From Haplosporangium gracile (taxonomy: Eukaryota > Mortierellomycota > Mortierellomycetes > Mortierellales > Mortierellaceae), in assembly GCA_015499985.1 (NCBI GenBank), contig JAAAUF010000306.1, forward strand, positions 1 to 40,998: a DNA stretch of 40,998 nt. The letters are read 5' to 3'. The position numbers and the translations under genes were made by a program. Positions 1-11,240 of the stretch are shown here, one piece after another. Within the stretch, counting starts at the first letter, position 1. Each line of letters starts with the position of its first letter. The notes below the pieces were generated by a model, which saw nothing but the letters and a program-made list of their open reading frames with translations, searched no databases and had not been told where the DNA came from.

Positions 1-327
1 TTTCCTCTTCCCTTGCTCCCCTTCATGCGTGACACAAGGCGGAGGGAGGTGATGGGAAAACACGCCTCCTGTTCATTTTTGAGAGCAACAATACACAACC
101 ACTTGATACGATACGGATGCACATCGGAAAACTGGCACCTTCTTCTTCACTCTCGCTCGGCAAACGCCAAAAGAAGTCTGACGGAAATCAAAAAAGAGTG
201 GAAAGGAATATATTCCACATCAAGTACTTTCTCACACTCCGTTTTTTCTTGGTGTTCTTTGTTTATTATCTAGTCTCCAAACTGACAAATAAACAACCAG
301 ATACACACACACACACACACTATGTTT
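1..327. other. Intergenic, downstream of the NFKBIL1-like gene
   Basis: No gene is recognised here. The stretch holds the probable 3' untranslated region of the minus-strand NFKBIL1-like gene that ends at 328, and an (AC)9 microsatellite at 303-320. Short open frames on the plus strand have no recognisable sequence. Confidence 0.6.
303..320. repeat. (AC)9 dinucleotide microsatellite
   Basis: Nine uninterrupted AC units lie just beyond the stop codon of the minus-strand gene, in its likely 3' UTR. Confidence 0.9.
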
Positions 328-1620
328 TCAAAACATCTCGCCGAGCTCATTCAATGCCCTCGCTACCTTATCAACCTGCTCAAGAATACGTTCTCTCTCA
401 CCTGGTATCATTCCCACGGTAAAGGACTCTGTAGAAGCTGGAGGAAGTCTCGCTCCAAACCGCTGCTTGAATTTGTCCGGATGAAACTTAAGTTGCTCGC
501 GCCGAAGGAGTTGTTTCCTGACATCCGTCTGATCCGCGGTTGTCCCAAAGAACAAGAAATCAAACAGCGACACTTTCGTGGCCGTGTCCGAGACATCATC
601 TGGAGACTCAGAGGTACCGTACAGTGGTGGCCAAGGGACACTCTTCATCGACAATAGTGGCAAAGCCATCATAGTAGCGCCCTGACCGCCGTCCTCCACC
701 GAGAGCAACGCTCTCCAACCTTGTTCGTAGGCCTTCCTGACCTGGTGGACAAGGGCTCGTTTCCGAAGTTGGTTGGCGGGCGTGTCATCTTCTCTCTGAT
801 GAGATCCAACCCCCGCTCTAGCAGAGGCCTCTGTTTCTTGATCAAGTCGTTCTCTCTCCCGCCTCTCTTGTCGACGTCGACTTCGTTCTTCGTCCTTTCG
901 CTTCTGCTCCCTCCGGGCGTCCTTGTACTTGCTCTGCTCCTGCTCCTCGACCCATTCCAACCACTCCTGCGTTTCCTTCTGGGCTTGACTACGGCCCATC
1001 CCCTTGCGCATGTAGGATGTATAAGCATCGTCAGACATTGATTGAATGTTGTTCTGCTGTTGCCTCCTCCTAGATCCTGGAGCAACGGGTGTCTGCGTGG
1101 AAAAGCGACTAGAGTGGTACTCGTACGGGTCATCATTGACAGATTCGTCAAAGAGATGGCTTAACCAAGGGTCTTCTGTCTCCTCTGCCAGTTGTTGCTC
1201 CATATCTCGTTCATGCTGCTCTTGTATCAACTTGTGCATGTAGGCCGCTTCGAGGTCGACGTCGTCATAATCAAAACAGTAGCTGTCGAGCGAGTCCGGC
1301 GCATATCCTGCGGGCGTCACTTTGTATTTCGAAGACCGGTTCCTTCGTGATTGAGTTCGGTAGGAGGAAGAAGAAGGAGAACGGGAGCGTGAGCGGGAGC
1401 GTGAATTGGCTCTGGATTTGTGCCTTCTGTCTCGCCGCCTGTCGTCTTCCTTGTCTTCCCTGGACGACCGCCTCGGAGACCGTGACCGAGACCGCGACCT
1501 TCGTGAAGGTGTGTGAGAGTCGAGATGAGGGTGGTGCTTGTCGGAGAAATGTTTCCGTTTCTTAAAGGAAGATGTTGCTGAGCCTTTAAAGCGAAGCCTT
1601 GTTGCTGATGCATTGTCCAT
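328..1620 (-). CDS. NFKBIL1-like protein with RS region and J-like C-terminal domain
   Basis: The single-exon reading frame gives 430 residues from the ATG at 1620; an in-frame upstream ATG at 1677 would add 19. The N-terminal third is Arg/Ser-dipeptide rich (SRSRSRSPRR-type), as in splicing-associated SR proteins. A highly charged predicted coiled coil follows (QEWLEWVEEQEQSKYKDARR). The C terminus carries REQLKFHPDKFKQRFG and then EQVDKVARALNELGE, a layout matching the C-terminal region of NF-kappa-B inhibitor-like protein 1, including a J-domain-like HPD motif. Mammalian NFKBIL1 has been linked to mRNA processing, so a nuclear RNA-processing role is inferred. I prefer the downstream start because the following TRLRFKG resembles how I recall fungal relatives beginning, and because the upstream extension lies close to the divergent SLX9 gene. 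The family call is fairly firm; the start is not. Confidence 0.75.
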   Translation of the reverse strand: MDNASATRLRFKGSATSSFKKRKHFSDKHHPHLDSHTPSRRSRSRSRSPRRSSREDKEDDRRRDRRHKSRANSRSRSRSRSPSSSSYRTQSRRNRSSKYKVTPAGYAPDSLDSYCFDYDDVDLEAAYMHKLIQEQHERDMEQQLAEETEDPWLSHLFDESVNDDPYEYHSSRFSTQTPVAPGSRRRQQQNNIQSMSDDAYTSYMRKGMGRSQAQKETQEWLEWVEEQEQSKYKDARREQKRKDEERSRRRQERRERERLDQETEASARAGVGSHQREDDTPANQLRKRALVHQVRKAYEQGWRALLSVEDGGQGATMMALPLLSMKSVPWPPLYGTSESPDDVSDTATKVSLFDFLFFGTTADQTDVRKQLLRREQLKFHPDKFKQRFGARLPPASTESFTVGMIPGERERILEQVDKVARALNELGEMF

Positions 1621-1836
1621 GGTTGTTGCTGTGGTGGGTGTCGAAGTGTTCTTTTGTCCAGGTACGATTTTTATCATAAAGAGTGCTCAGCCAAAATGTT
1701 GAATTGAGAGTGGGTGGCTTGTGTTTTGGACCGTCGTTTTTTTCTTTTTTTTCCTCCCTTCTTTGCAAGGAAAGCATACTTGAAGCACAAGGAAGGCAGC
1801 CGCTCCCTTCATTCAAACAGAACAGGATCCCCCATA
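1621..1836. promoter_or_regulatory. Compact divergent promoter, NFKBIL1-like / SLX9
   Basis: Only 216 bases separate the preferred start of the minus-strand NFKBIL1-like gene from the SLX9 start (159 if the upstream ATG at 1677 is used). Both transcripts must begin inside this spacer, which includes a T-rich run at about 1738-1758. No clear TATA box is seen in either direction. All other divergent pairs in this window are separated by 1.6 kb or more. Confidence 0.55.
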
Positions 1837-2776
1837 ATGCCCAAAGTAAAAGCATCCAAGAGCAGAGTCCACCACAAGGCTGTCGGCAGCAAGGCGGCTT
1901 ACGCCCATCCTGTCATCGAGGCATCAGCAGCAGCACCTTTAGCAGAGTCAATGCAGGCCATGAAGGAGCAGTTTGGACTGGAGTTTGAGGACGATAGGGT
2001 CGACAAGAAGGATAAACGCAAACTGAGGCACGACAAGTGGATCTCGAGTAAGTCTTTGTTTGTTTGTTCGGGTGCAGGGCTGTAAGGATAGAGACCATTG
2101 GAACATCATGGTATAATGGATATCATAGGATCCCCTGGAATGAAGCTTAAAAACATGTCGCTAATTATCCCTCTCTTCCTTTCGAACGAATGTTAGAACT
2201 GGAGGCGACATACAACCCTCAGAAGAAGAAGAAGAAGTCAGGACAGAACCAAACGCTCTCGGTCGACTTTGGATCCTTCCATGACGTTCTCTCAACAATA
2301 GATCCTACCAAGGCCGTCCAGGTCTCGCCAGCAACAGCCATCAAGGGATCCAAATCAAAAGCAGCAGGAAACAAAGCACCAGTAGTAGCAGCGCCTGTTC
2401 TAGATCACCAACAGTTCACCATTCACTCAGAGTCATCCAAGCCTTTGCAATCCAAGAAGGCCAAGAAGAAGGCTGCGTAAGTACCTTTTTTGTTTTAATT
2501 TTGTCCAAGAGGCGTCCATTTTTCCTTTTTGGTTATTCATATCAAAGATCAGGAAGCTTCCTTCTAACGAGCACTATTATTATGTTCGCCCATTTACAAA
2601 CATGAAACAGCATGCAGGAGATTTTGCGGTTCCAGAACGTGCTGGCGCATCCTTCGTTCAAGAACAACCCTCTGTTGACGATCCAGCAACACGTCAAGAA
2701 TACCATGGAGATGGCGCCACCAGAGCCCAACACCGTCACCGCCACCAGCACTGGACCCGAGAGCATGGAGGATTAG
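1837..2776 (+). CDS. SLX9: Ribosome biogenesis protein SLX9
   Basis: I assembled three exons, 1837-2047, 2197-2476 and 2611-2776, giving 218 residues in one frame. The splice sites are GTAAGT at 2048, TTAG ending 2196, GTAAGT at 2477 and ACAG ending 2610. The product starts MPKVKASKSRVHHK and has a basic central part (KKDKRKLRHDKWIS joined to KLEATYNPQKKKKK). It ends with ILRFQNVLAHPSFKNNPL and IQQHVKNTM. The pattern of a basic N-terminal motif plus a C-terminal RF..VL..P.FK.NPL..I..H segment fits the Slx9 family. Slx9 is a nucleolar factor that helps mature and export 40S pre-ribosomes. A polyadenylation-like AATAAA follows at 2812. Exon 3 is supported because it restores exactly the expected conserved C terminus. 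Confidence 0.82.
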
Positions 2777-3753
2777 ATTACAAGAACTACTACTACCTTC
2801 CCCTTTGTATTAATAAAAACACTACTCATTTTTGCATCTAAAATCTACTCTTTGATTTTGCACTTTGACAATGGCGGTAATGTTGGGTGGCAAATGAAAA
2901 TGTGGCACCGTTTGGCATGTCAACACTATCGTCTTTGTTGTCATGGATCCACAGAGGGGGTTAGCTGGACTGGAGCCATCATCATTTGCAGAGACAAAGT
3001 CTACCGTCCAACTCAACTAATTTACTAATAATACCAGCAAATAAGTGTCTGGTGACTTTTTGATACAAGAGACACACTTTACAAACATCAACAACGGCGG
3101 TGATGGCCGTGCATACTACCTGTGCAACCATTTACGCCACTAAAATCTGTTCCTTGTTCCGACAACTCGACTACATTCATAACTTACTTGTCCTCACGAG
3201 TTTCATCATTAAAAAAAAAAGACGCTCCTCTTGAGTTGCCTTGAATCCTCCACAAGAAGAGCAGCAAGAGTAACAGTACCAAGATCCCTTGTGTTTGCAG
3301 ACAGTGTAAAACGACACGCTTCCCTTCGTTGCTGATTTTTTTTTTCTCGCTGCCTGTTGGCCACACACGGCCAGACCGTCAAAGGGCAAGAAAAAAAAAT
3401 ATAATATTATTTTTGTTCTCAATCTTGACTTTTGTACAAGCAAACATGCCATGAAGGAGGGGGGAGGTTTTTTTGGCGGTCTAAAAAGTCGCATTTTTAA
3501 TTCTCTAAGAAAAAGTGTAAACAAACGAAGATGAAAGAGAAAGAGATTGGGGAGGAGAAAACATGCAAAGAACAACAAAAGGAAAATTGCAAACGCCCTT
3601 CGTCAGAACCGTAGGGGGCACCAGCTCATGAAAAGGGGATGGACGGTAGTAAATGGTACAGATGAAAAAATGATATTATTGATAAAAGAAGGGGACGAGA
3701 AATGAATAAAACCATTGTAAAAGGGAAAGTGAGGCAGAACTGTTGTAAACCAT
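2777..3753. other. Convergent spacer SLX9 / EF2
   Basis: This holds the 3' UTRs of two converging genes. The middle is A/T-run rich. Minus-strand open frames near 3177-3578 have low-complexity, Phe/Leu/Lys-rich translations with no recognisable family, so I do not call them genes. Confidence 0.6.
2812..2817 (+). terminator. Polyadenylation signal-like AATAAA after SLX9
   Basis: AATAAA lies 36 bases after the SLX9 stop codon, a normal position for a 3' end signal. Confidence 0.45.
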
Positions 3754-6700
3754 TTACAGACGGTCCAAGAAGCGGTCCAGAGGGGGGAGCTCCTCCTTGA
3801 GACCCTTGCGCTTACGGATGGAGAGAATCTTCTCAACCAACTTGGGGTCCTCGTTCGAGACACCGTTCATCAACTGCCAGTGGTCGAAGACCGACTGGGG
3901 GAAGGCCTGACCACCGGTAGCCTGACGAAGATCGGCGGTGAAACCGAAGGACTCAGCAATGGGCAAGTGAGCCTTGACGACGTACATGGGGGTACCGGGG
4001 CGCTGCTCCTCACCGATGGTGTGTCCGCGACGCTTGTTCAAGACAGAGTAGATACCACCCATAGCAGTCTCAGGGCAGGTAATCTCGACCAAGTAGATGG
4101 GCTCCATGAGACCGGGCTGGGCGACGTAGGCGGCGGCGTAGATGGCGCTACGGCAGGCGGGGATGATCTGTCCACCTCCACGATGGATAGCATCGGCGTG
4201 GAGGACGACATCGAGGATGTTGAAGCGGCATCCGCGCATCTGCTCCTCGGCGAAGACACCCTCACGGGTGGCCCACTGGAAGGCGGCAACGCAGGAATCC
4301 TTAATCTCGTTCAAGTAGGCAACTCCCTTGGTCAAGTCAACCATAAGGTTAGCACCGTTGGCATCGGGACCGAAAGCCCAGATCTTACGGGCCTCCTGGT
4401 TGTCCCACTCGAACTCGTCGGAGAGAACACGGGCACGGGCCTTGAACTCATCACGGGGACCAACCTTGCCACCCTCGATGGCGAGGGAAAGCTCCTCACC
4501 GAGAGGGACAGCCTTCATGAAGATACGGTTGTGCTTGTTGGGGGACTTGGCAAGGGCAGTGACGGAAGACTCGGCCTGGATGGTCTCCTTGTACTGAACG
4601 ACGGGGTCGGACTTGCGGATGGGGACCTGAGCGTGATCCTCCTCAAGATCCTTCAAGCAAATCTCGAGATGGAGCTCTCCTGAACCGGCAACAATATGCT
4701 CTCCGGTTTCCGAGGTGAAGCAGAGGACGCAAGGATCCGACTTTGACAGACGCTTGAGACCCTCGACCAACTTAGGAAGATCGGCGGCGTTCTTGCACTC
4801 GACGGCGACCTGGACGACGGGGGAGACAGAGAACTTCATGACCTTCAAGTTGTGGGCAGCGTCGCTGCTGGTGATGGTACCAGACTTGAGCAAGAACTGG
4901 TCGATACCGACAAGACCGACAATGTTACCGGCGGGGCAGTCCTCAATGGGCTCGACGGAGCGACCCATCATCAAAACGATACGCTGAACAGACTTGACGA
5001 ACAAATCGGTCTTGCTGCCGGGGATGTAGTTGGGGCCCTGGATGCGAACCTTGAGACCAGCACGGACGGTACCAGAGAAGACACGGCCGAAAGCGTAGAA
5101 ACGACCCTTGTCGGAGGTGGGGACCATCTTGGAGACGTACAACATGAGGGGACCGTTGGGGTCGCAGGCAGCGATACCCTTGGCGCACTCATCGTCCTGG
5201 GGACCCTCGTACAAGTTCTCGACACGGTACTTCTGGGCGGTGACGGGGGAAGGCAAGTGGATAACGATCATCTCCAAGAGAGCCTCACCAGCGGGCAAGA
5301 ACTTCTTCATGACGGTCTTGAGGAGAAGCTTGCCCTCCATCTCCTTCTCGTCGTTCTTGAGGGTGATGTCGAGCTTCTCGAGCATCTTGAAGGCAGCATC
5401 CTTCTTGAAGTTCATGATGGAATCGAACAACTTGAAGATGGGATCCAAAACGAACATGTTGAAGGCACGCTCGAGGGGCTTGCCAGCAGCATCGGCGGAC
5501 TTGGTGGTCCACTTCTTGGTGGCGGGGTTGAAGTAGTTCTCACCCCAGAGCTTCTCCATCATCTTGGAACGGTCAACACCGAACTTCTTGGCGTAGCGGA
5601 CGGCGAACTGACGGATGGTGAAGGCCCATCCGTGGAGACCGGAAGCGAAGGCAACGGTACCTTGCTCGGGGTAGACCATGACATCACCAATGGTCTTGTC
5701 ATTGTAGGTGGCAATGATGACGTTGACGGACTCAATGGTACGCTGGAAGGAGGTGTAGAGATCCTCCTTGGTGACCTGCAACTCGAGGAGAGCACGATCG
5801 ACCTTGTTGATGACAACGACGGGCTTGATGCGCTCACCAAGGGCCTGACGCAAAACGGTCTCGGTCTGGACGCAGACACCGTCAACGCAGTCGACGACGA
5901 CGAGAGCACCATCGGTGACACGGAGAGCGGCGGTAACCTCAGACGAGAAGTCAACGTGCCCGGGAGAATCGATCAAGTTAATGACGAAACCGGTACCATC
6001 GGACTTCTGCTTGATATCGGGGAGATCCTCCTCGGTCATCTCGAAGTACAGGGAGATGGCGGTGGACTTGATGGTAATACCACGGTCCTGCTCATCCTGA
6101 CGGGTATCCATGAAACGAGCATCACCAGCACGGGCCTGGGAGATGATACCGGCCTTGGAGACCAGGGAATCGGTCAAAGTGGACTTTCCGTGATCGACGT
6201 GAGCAATAACGGACATGTTACGAACGTTCGTAACCTTGTCCATCTGTTATCGTGAACAATAGCATAGAGAGGGTCATCGTTAGATTAAAGTCTTCGTTTT
6301 CACCGTTAACCCATCACAACGAGTAAAAGAAAAGTAGATAGTAATTCACCCTCTTAAAAAAAAAGATAAGCAGCGCCATGGTCGCTAACTCACTCTTCTT
6401 CTTATCCACCCTTGAGAAAAATCACCAAAAAGTAACATAGAACAAAAAGGTTTTTTCGTCTCTTAAGAAAATCGAGAAGTACCGAAACCCTCTTGGGTGT
6501 TCATTTTTGCCGTGCTCTTGCTGTAAAGAGTGTCGAGTGTTGTTGTTATGTATGTGTGTGATGGAAGAGTGATGTTGACGATGTAAGTGAGTAATGGTCG
6601 ATGGGTTGGGGGGCGATCAAGTTGTTTTTTTCGCTCTCTTTTTGCGTCCAAGACTACTCCCAGCGAGTAAGAGTGCGTCTCCTGGCTGGAAAAATCTGAT

Positions 6701-6998
6701 TGCGCAAATCAAAATAAATCAACAGAAAAAAATTCTTTTCGAATCGTAAACAAACACAAATAAAATAAAAACGGCCAACTGGCAGCTGGCTACCTGCACA
6801 CAGACACACACAGACACGAAAGGATCGTGGCAGTAGCAGCAGGTACAGCAGCCAGTAAGAAGAAAAAATTTTCAAAGAGCAAAAAAAAGCCGAGCAAATG
6901 GTGTGAATGCTCAAAGACACAAGAGCCAAGGCGAGAGAGAGAGGATGAAACGGTTGACTTACCAAGGCACGGATTTGGTCGATAGTGAAGTTAACCAT
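3754..6998 (-). CDS. EFT1: Translation elongation factor 2
   Basis: Two exons, 6998-6963 and 6243-3754, encode 841 residues, close to the usual 842 of fungal EF2. Exon 1 is only 36 bases ([12 protein letters not shown]); the donor is GTAAGT and the acceptor ACAG. The protein is the GTPase that moves tRNA and mRNA through the ribosome. Visible motifs are the P-loop AHVDHGKS at residues 26-33, switch region [19 protein letters not shown], and NKVDRA. Near the C terminus, [11 protein letters not shown] contains His699, the residue expected to be converted to diphthamide. Residue 57 is Met in RFMDTR, where mammalian EF2 has the kinase-regulated Thr56. Codon choice is strongly biased to G/C-ending codons, as for a highly expressed gene, which also creates a long meaningless open frame on the opposite strand. 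Identification is certain. Confidence 0.98.
6244..6962 (-). other. Long first intron of EF2 (719 nt)
   Basis: It is bounded by GTAAGT at 6962-6957 and AACAG ending at 6244. It is the longest confidently assigned intron in the window (others are mostly 105-370 nt, with one of 651 nt) and sits after only twelve codons. The sequence is low complexity with A/T runs and holds no recognisable RNA gene. Confidence 0.85.
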
Positions 6999-9162
6999 TT
7001 TCTTTCAACTTTCTACGGGAGGCGGTAAGGAAAGGTAGGTGAGAGGGATGGGAAGGGAGAGAGGGTGAAGGGTGAAGAAAAAAAGAGAGAAAAAAAAAAG
7101 AAAAGTTGAGGTTAGTTTCAAGGCACTTTTTATACAACAAGCAGTCTCGGCTGCGTAACAAAAAAAATCAGCGACCGCTGGCTAACTGGAGTTGGAGTCT
7201 ATTTACTGCTGCTGCTGGTCAGGCAGATAGTCTCTGCTAGCATAATGAGAAACGGGACCCCTGACCCGGAATAGAAAACCAACCCACCCACCCACCCATC
7301 GTGTACTGCGTAACACTTATTTTTTGCTTTATAAGTTTTGTAATTCTTATATCGGCCGTCCTTGAAAAAGAACACCAAAAGGAACACAAGAACCCCAAAA
7401 CATAAACAGATTGAGGGAAAAGAGCGAGGAAGGGATGGAGCACAAGGACAAAGAATGAAAAGAGCGAGGGAACATGGAGGAGAAATAGATCAGACAAAGC
7501 AACAAACAGAAGAGCGGCGAGGGGCGCAGATCGTGACAGTTAACACTCATAAAAAAGAAAAAAGTCCATTCAATGCCATCATTGCTATCACTAACTGCCA
7601 ACTACGGCAGTCGAGCATTTGTAATATAAGAGAAATAGCAAGAGACAAAAAAAGTATTTCACAATGGGATACAGTTGCAAAAAATATGTCCAGAAAACAA
7701 GGAAATGAGAACGGGCAAGGCACAATGAGACAGATCCAATGCAAGACGCATGGCGACGCACGTTGTATGTGCAATTCGAACAAGTGCACAGACAGAGAGA
7801 CCGATAGACAGACAGGTGTAACGGAACCTCACTCCCATCCCCCCTTTTTGCGCTCTTTTTCCAAGACATACATGCCCCTTCCATGCGCTGAACAGGGTCA
7901 CAGACATGCTTGGAATCAATGTCTGTGTGTCGATTGCGTGCACTGATAGCAAAACCGGAAATTATCACGGAACCACCCTCGCATAACTGCCTCAAAAAAG
8001 GTACAAAGAAACGATAGTATGAAATAAAAGTAAGAGTTCAAGAAGAGAAGGGAAAAGAGTGAGAGTGAGAAGTGTCGTGGAATGTAGCATTGCAAGGGTT
8101 GGTTGAAGTGACGGCATGTAAAAAAGAGAAAAGGGGTACAGAGGAGGAGGGGACTAATAACTGATCGTACTGATTGATTTGATCGCAGAAGAATGATGGT
8201 AACTGAAAAATTAAAGTCAAGAGGACTGACGGATGGCAGAGATGATAGTGATGTTGACGGTGAGGGATCGAAGGTGGATGGGGCGCCAGGAAGAGAATAG
8301 TATTGATGGATGGACATCCTTTGTCCACCTTATCGATGGATGGTGAGTACTGATAATATAGGCACAGAACAAGGCACAAATAGCTATGGACTACGTACGA
8401 TCTTCGTGAACGGGAAAGGGTAACCTGCAACAATTTTGCAAAAATCGCTCTTTTGAATAATCCGTCTGCTCTTCTCGACGCCGCCTCTCTCTCGCACCTT
8501 TTTTCTTCGCTCATTCACCTCTTTTCCGTTTGTGCGTGTGTGTGTGTGTTTTTTTTTTGTTTGTGTGGCTTTTTCATCGATTTGAGTTTCGAGTGGTGTG
8601 TCTGAGTAAAAGTCAGATCAGGTCAGGTCCTTGTTGAGGTTGGCCATGGGCTGGGTCTCGCCGGAAGATCAAAATCCTGAGCGGATGAGTTCATTTCTCT
8701 ATCCCTTTCTTTCTTGCTCTCAGTACAAAAAAAACATTAGCTTCACATACGTATGTTTTCAAACCTTGTTGCCCTCTCGAGTACCTTTTTACCGCTTGCC
8801 CTTCGTCCGTCACTGTCCATGGCTTCCATCCACATGTTCAGAAGGATTGAAGGAGTGACGAAATGTGATAGAGATAGATGGGGAAATGATGAAAACTGCA
8901 GACAGATCGAGAAACGAAGGGGGCTGAAGGGCAAGAAACGAACGAACAAACATGCGTCAACAACGTGCTTCTCGGTGTACAAAACCAACCACAAAAAAAT
9001 CAACGTCTGTGCCCTAAATGTCATGTGACTTTTAGCGGCTTTGATGGGACTTGGTTTTTCTGCCACGGAGCGCCCTCAAGGTCGAAGCGAAGAGTGATAG
9101 GGCACAAGAGAAGTCAAATCAACTTAAAACCATTCACTCAACAACACGCAATCTACTACCCA
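6999..9162. other. Divergent spacer EF2 / DHFR
   Basis: This 2.2-kb region contains the EF2 core promoter and leader at the left and DHFR upstream sequence at the right. Open frames in it (for example minus strand 7916-8317 and 8038-8514, plus strand 7362-7946) translate to low-complexity Ser/Leu/Phe- or Lys-rich peptides with no recognisable family. A patch at 8621-8832 has splice-like signals on the minus strand but no consistent reading frame. Confidence 0.5.
7127..7134 (-). promoter_or_regulatory. TATA box of the EF2 gene
   Basis: On the minus strand the sequence reads TTGTATAAAAAGTGCC, about 130 bases upstream of the EF2 start codon. It is followed by a pyrimidine-rich leader on that strand, typical of strongly expressed fungal genes. 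Confidence 0.6.
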
Positions 9163-10017
9163 ATGAGGTCATTCAGCATCGTCGTCGCAGCAGACCGCGC
9201 CATGGGTATCGGCAAGAACGGAGGTCTCCCCTGGCGCCTTCGTAAAGATATGGCCCTCTTTGCAAAGATCACCAGCAAGGTCGTCCAAGGTGGTCAAGAT
9301 GCAACTGGTGAGTTGACTCATCAGACGAGAGTAAATGCATGTATTATGGGCAGAAAGACCTGGGAGTCGATTCCTAGAAAGTTCAGACCCCTCACCAACC
9401 GGTTCAATGTCATTGTCTCCCGCGACCCGCACTATCTTGAGTAAGTTTTTGCTTAGTTTGGGTGGGCGGCGATTTTTGTTCGCGTGTATGCTTTAGAATG
9501 ACGCGTCAAAAAAGTTGCTCTTAGGATTTTTTTTGGTTATCGCCAATTTTATTTTATTTTACAGACACCGACTGACGCTCAACTGATTGATCCATTTCTC
9601 TGCTCTTTTACTACAACTTCTATCAGCGACAAGCCAGAGAAGAGCAACCCATTGGTGGCACTGGCCACCTCCTTTGAAGCCGCGCTGGATCTTGTCGCAT
9701 CCCTCCAGTCTCCTTCCTCTTCCTCTCCCCCTATATCCTCTTCGGTCCAAGTCGCACGCACTTTTCTTATCGGCGGCGCGCAACTGTATAACGAAGGCGT
9801 CCGATCCAAGGACTGCGCACACATCTTCCTGACACGGATCGATGCCACCGTCGACTGTGACACTTTCTTCCCCGAGATCAGTCCTTCCGAGTATCAGTTG
9901 TTGCCCTCCACACAGTCACATGCGTTCCTGGAGGATTATCTTCAAGAGTCTGTTGAGGGTGGTGTTATTGAGGAGGGTGGCTACCAATACGAGTACACTG
10001 TATATAACCGGATTTGA
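9163..10017 (+). CDS. DFR1: Dihydrofolate reductase
   Basis: Two exons, 9163-9440 and 9627-10017, are separated by a 186-nt intron (GTAAGT ... TATCAG) and give 222 residues, a usual size for fungal DHFR. The enzyme reduces dihydrofolate to tetrahydrofolate with NADPH, regenerating cofactor after thymidylate synthesis. Visible motifs are [19 protein letters not shown] at the N terminus, with the substrate-binding acid at Asp29 (LPWRLRKD). [10 protein letters not shown] is the cofactor-binding segment, followed by NVIVSRD, and [11 protein letters not shown] in exon 2. A Ser/Pro-rich loop ([10 protein letters not shown]) sits before the final Rossmann segment, where fungal enzymes vary in length. 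SHMT, another folate-cycle enzyme, lies about 12 kb away. A polyadenylation-like AATAAA is at 10040. Confidence 0.96.
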
Positions 10018-10413
10018 TCTGAATCAACGAAAGGGCTATAATAAAATAAAATAAAAAACACAACGTAATGTCAATCTGATTTGTTTCTCACCCATCGATT
10101 TTTTTCATGTCTTTGTTCTTGTTTGTGAAATGAAGAGAGGAAGAAGTGACCTATTGAAACTGTTTGTGGTGAGAGGGGGATTAGACTGTTGAAACCCTCA
10201 AAGGCATTTTTTTTTACCTTGTGCAAACAAATCCGCAAGCATACAAATGGTGTAATGGTGCTGTATTGAAAAAATGCACTGGGAATATTAAGTAACATGG
10301 TGTGTCCGTCTATACGATGGGGGGCGGAGGATGCAAAGATTAAAGGTGATAGTGGGGATGGTAGGGATGGTTGTGGTGCAGAGAGAAATAAGGAAGAATG
10401 TCTGCGCCATATT
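10018..10413. other. Convergent spacer DHFR / acetate transporter
   Basis: This 396-base stretch carries the two 3' ends. It includes overlapping AATAAA motifs at 10040-10055 just after DHFR. No gene is seen. Confidence 0.6.
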
Positions 10414-11240
10414 TTACACGACAGAGTGGATGTCGCTGTGGTTGTTGAAGGGACCAACGGGCAAAATGATGTGAGAATTGGAGGGCAACCAGAGGGCAGC
10501 GGCACCGTTGTAGAAAGCGAGGAGGGCCGTGATGATACCACAAACACTACCGATCTTCTTTGGCCAAGCAGACTCGGGGTAGTGACCAAACTCGTTACCG
10601 GCCATGAACAAGAGATGGATATCCAAGAAGACAAACATGGCGACGGTCGCAACTGTTGAGCGAGTGGTGCCGACAGTGAGAATGATGGCAAGGAAGGCCC
10701 AGACGAAGATAAAGATACCGGTGGCGTTCTGGAGGGTTTCGGGGGGAAGGTTGGCATAGGACTCCTTTACCATTGTGCCGGGCATGAACATGTAACCGTA
10801 GGCGGCCCAGTAGGCACCAAAAGAAGAGAAGGCCGTGGCCTCGAAGGTGTTGCCGACCTTCATGGCCCACATACCAGCCAAGATCTGGACGATACCGCCG
10901 TACCAGAGAGCGAAGCCCATTAGGACGGATCCTCCGCCACCGGCAGGGACACCGGCGCCAACATTGTAGATATTGGCGATGACTGTTTGAAAAGAGGAGA
11001 ACAATAGAAGAAGAAAGGGTGAGAATCGATTTAAAGGAAAACTTTTTCTGAGAAAAAACCATCGAAGAATGCTAAGGAGACGAACGTACTGGTAGTGACA
11101 GCGAAGGCAAAGAGACCGAGAGGACCGGGGTTGCCGTTAGCGGGCTGGATGATGCGGACAGCCGAAGGTTGTTGTGGCTCAGGGATGTTGGTGTTGTAGG
11201 TGGGAAGGTGGGTCAATTTTGAGGTGATTTGATCGGTCAT
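10414..11240 (-). CDS. GPR1/FUN34/YaaH family acetate transporter
   Basis: Exons 11240-11090 and 10982-10414 (intron GTACGT ... AACAG, 107 nt) give 239 residues. The family moves acetate or related small carboxylates, or ammonium, across membranes; yeast Ady2/Ato1 is the best known member. The signature NPxPLGL appears as NPGPLGLFAFA at residues 37-47. Further family features are GGxxQ-like GGIVQILAGMWAM, FSSFGAYWAAYG, and about six hydrophobic segments ending near WLPSNS. The N-terminal about 30 residues are hydrophilic and cytosolic in the family. The start at 11240 is chosen because the upstream in-frame ATG at 11417 would add a non-conserved Ser/Leu-rich stretch beside the TATA box. Whether the real substrate is acetate cannot be told from sequence. 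Confidence 0.92.

Noticed and set aside
4852..6255. A 467-codon open frame antisense to EF2
   Set aside because: It is explained by strong G/C-ending codon bias of EF2 on the other strand; the translation is Gly/Asp/Leu/Val-rich with no family resemblance.
7916..8514. Two overlapping minus-strand frames of 133 and 158 codons
   Set aside because: They overlap in different frames, are Ser/Leu/Phe-rich, and show no conserved motif; probably chance frames in CT-rich sequence.
8621..8832. Possible small spliced gene on the minus strand (MDSDGRRASGKK, then MANLNKDL-like frame)
   Set aside because: GTATGT and CTCAG signals are present, but no donor and acceptor combination keeps a frame open beyond a few codons, and no family is recognised.
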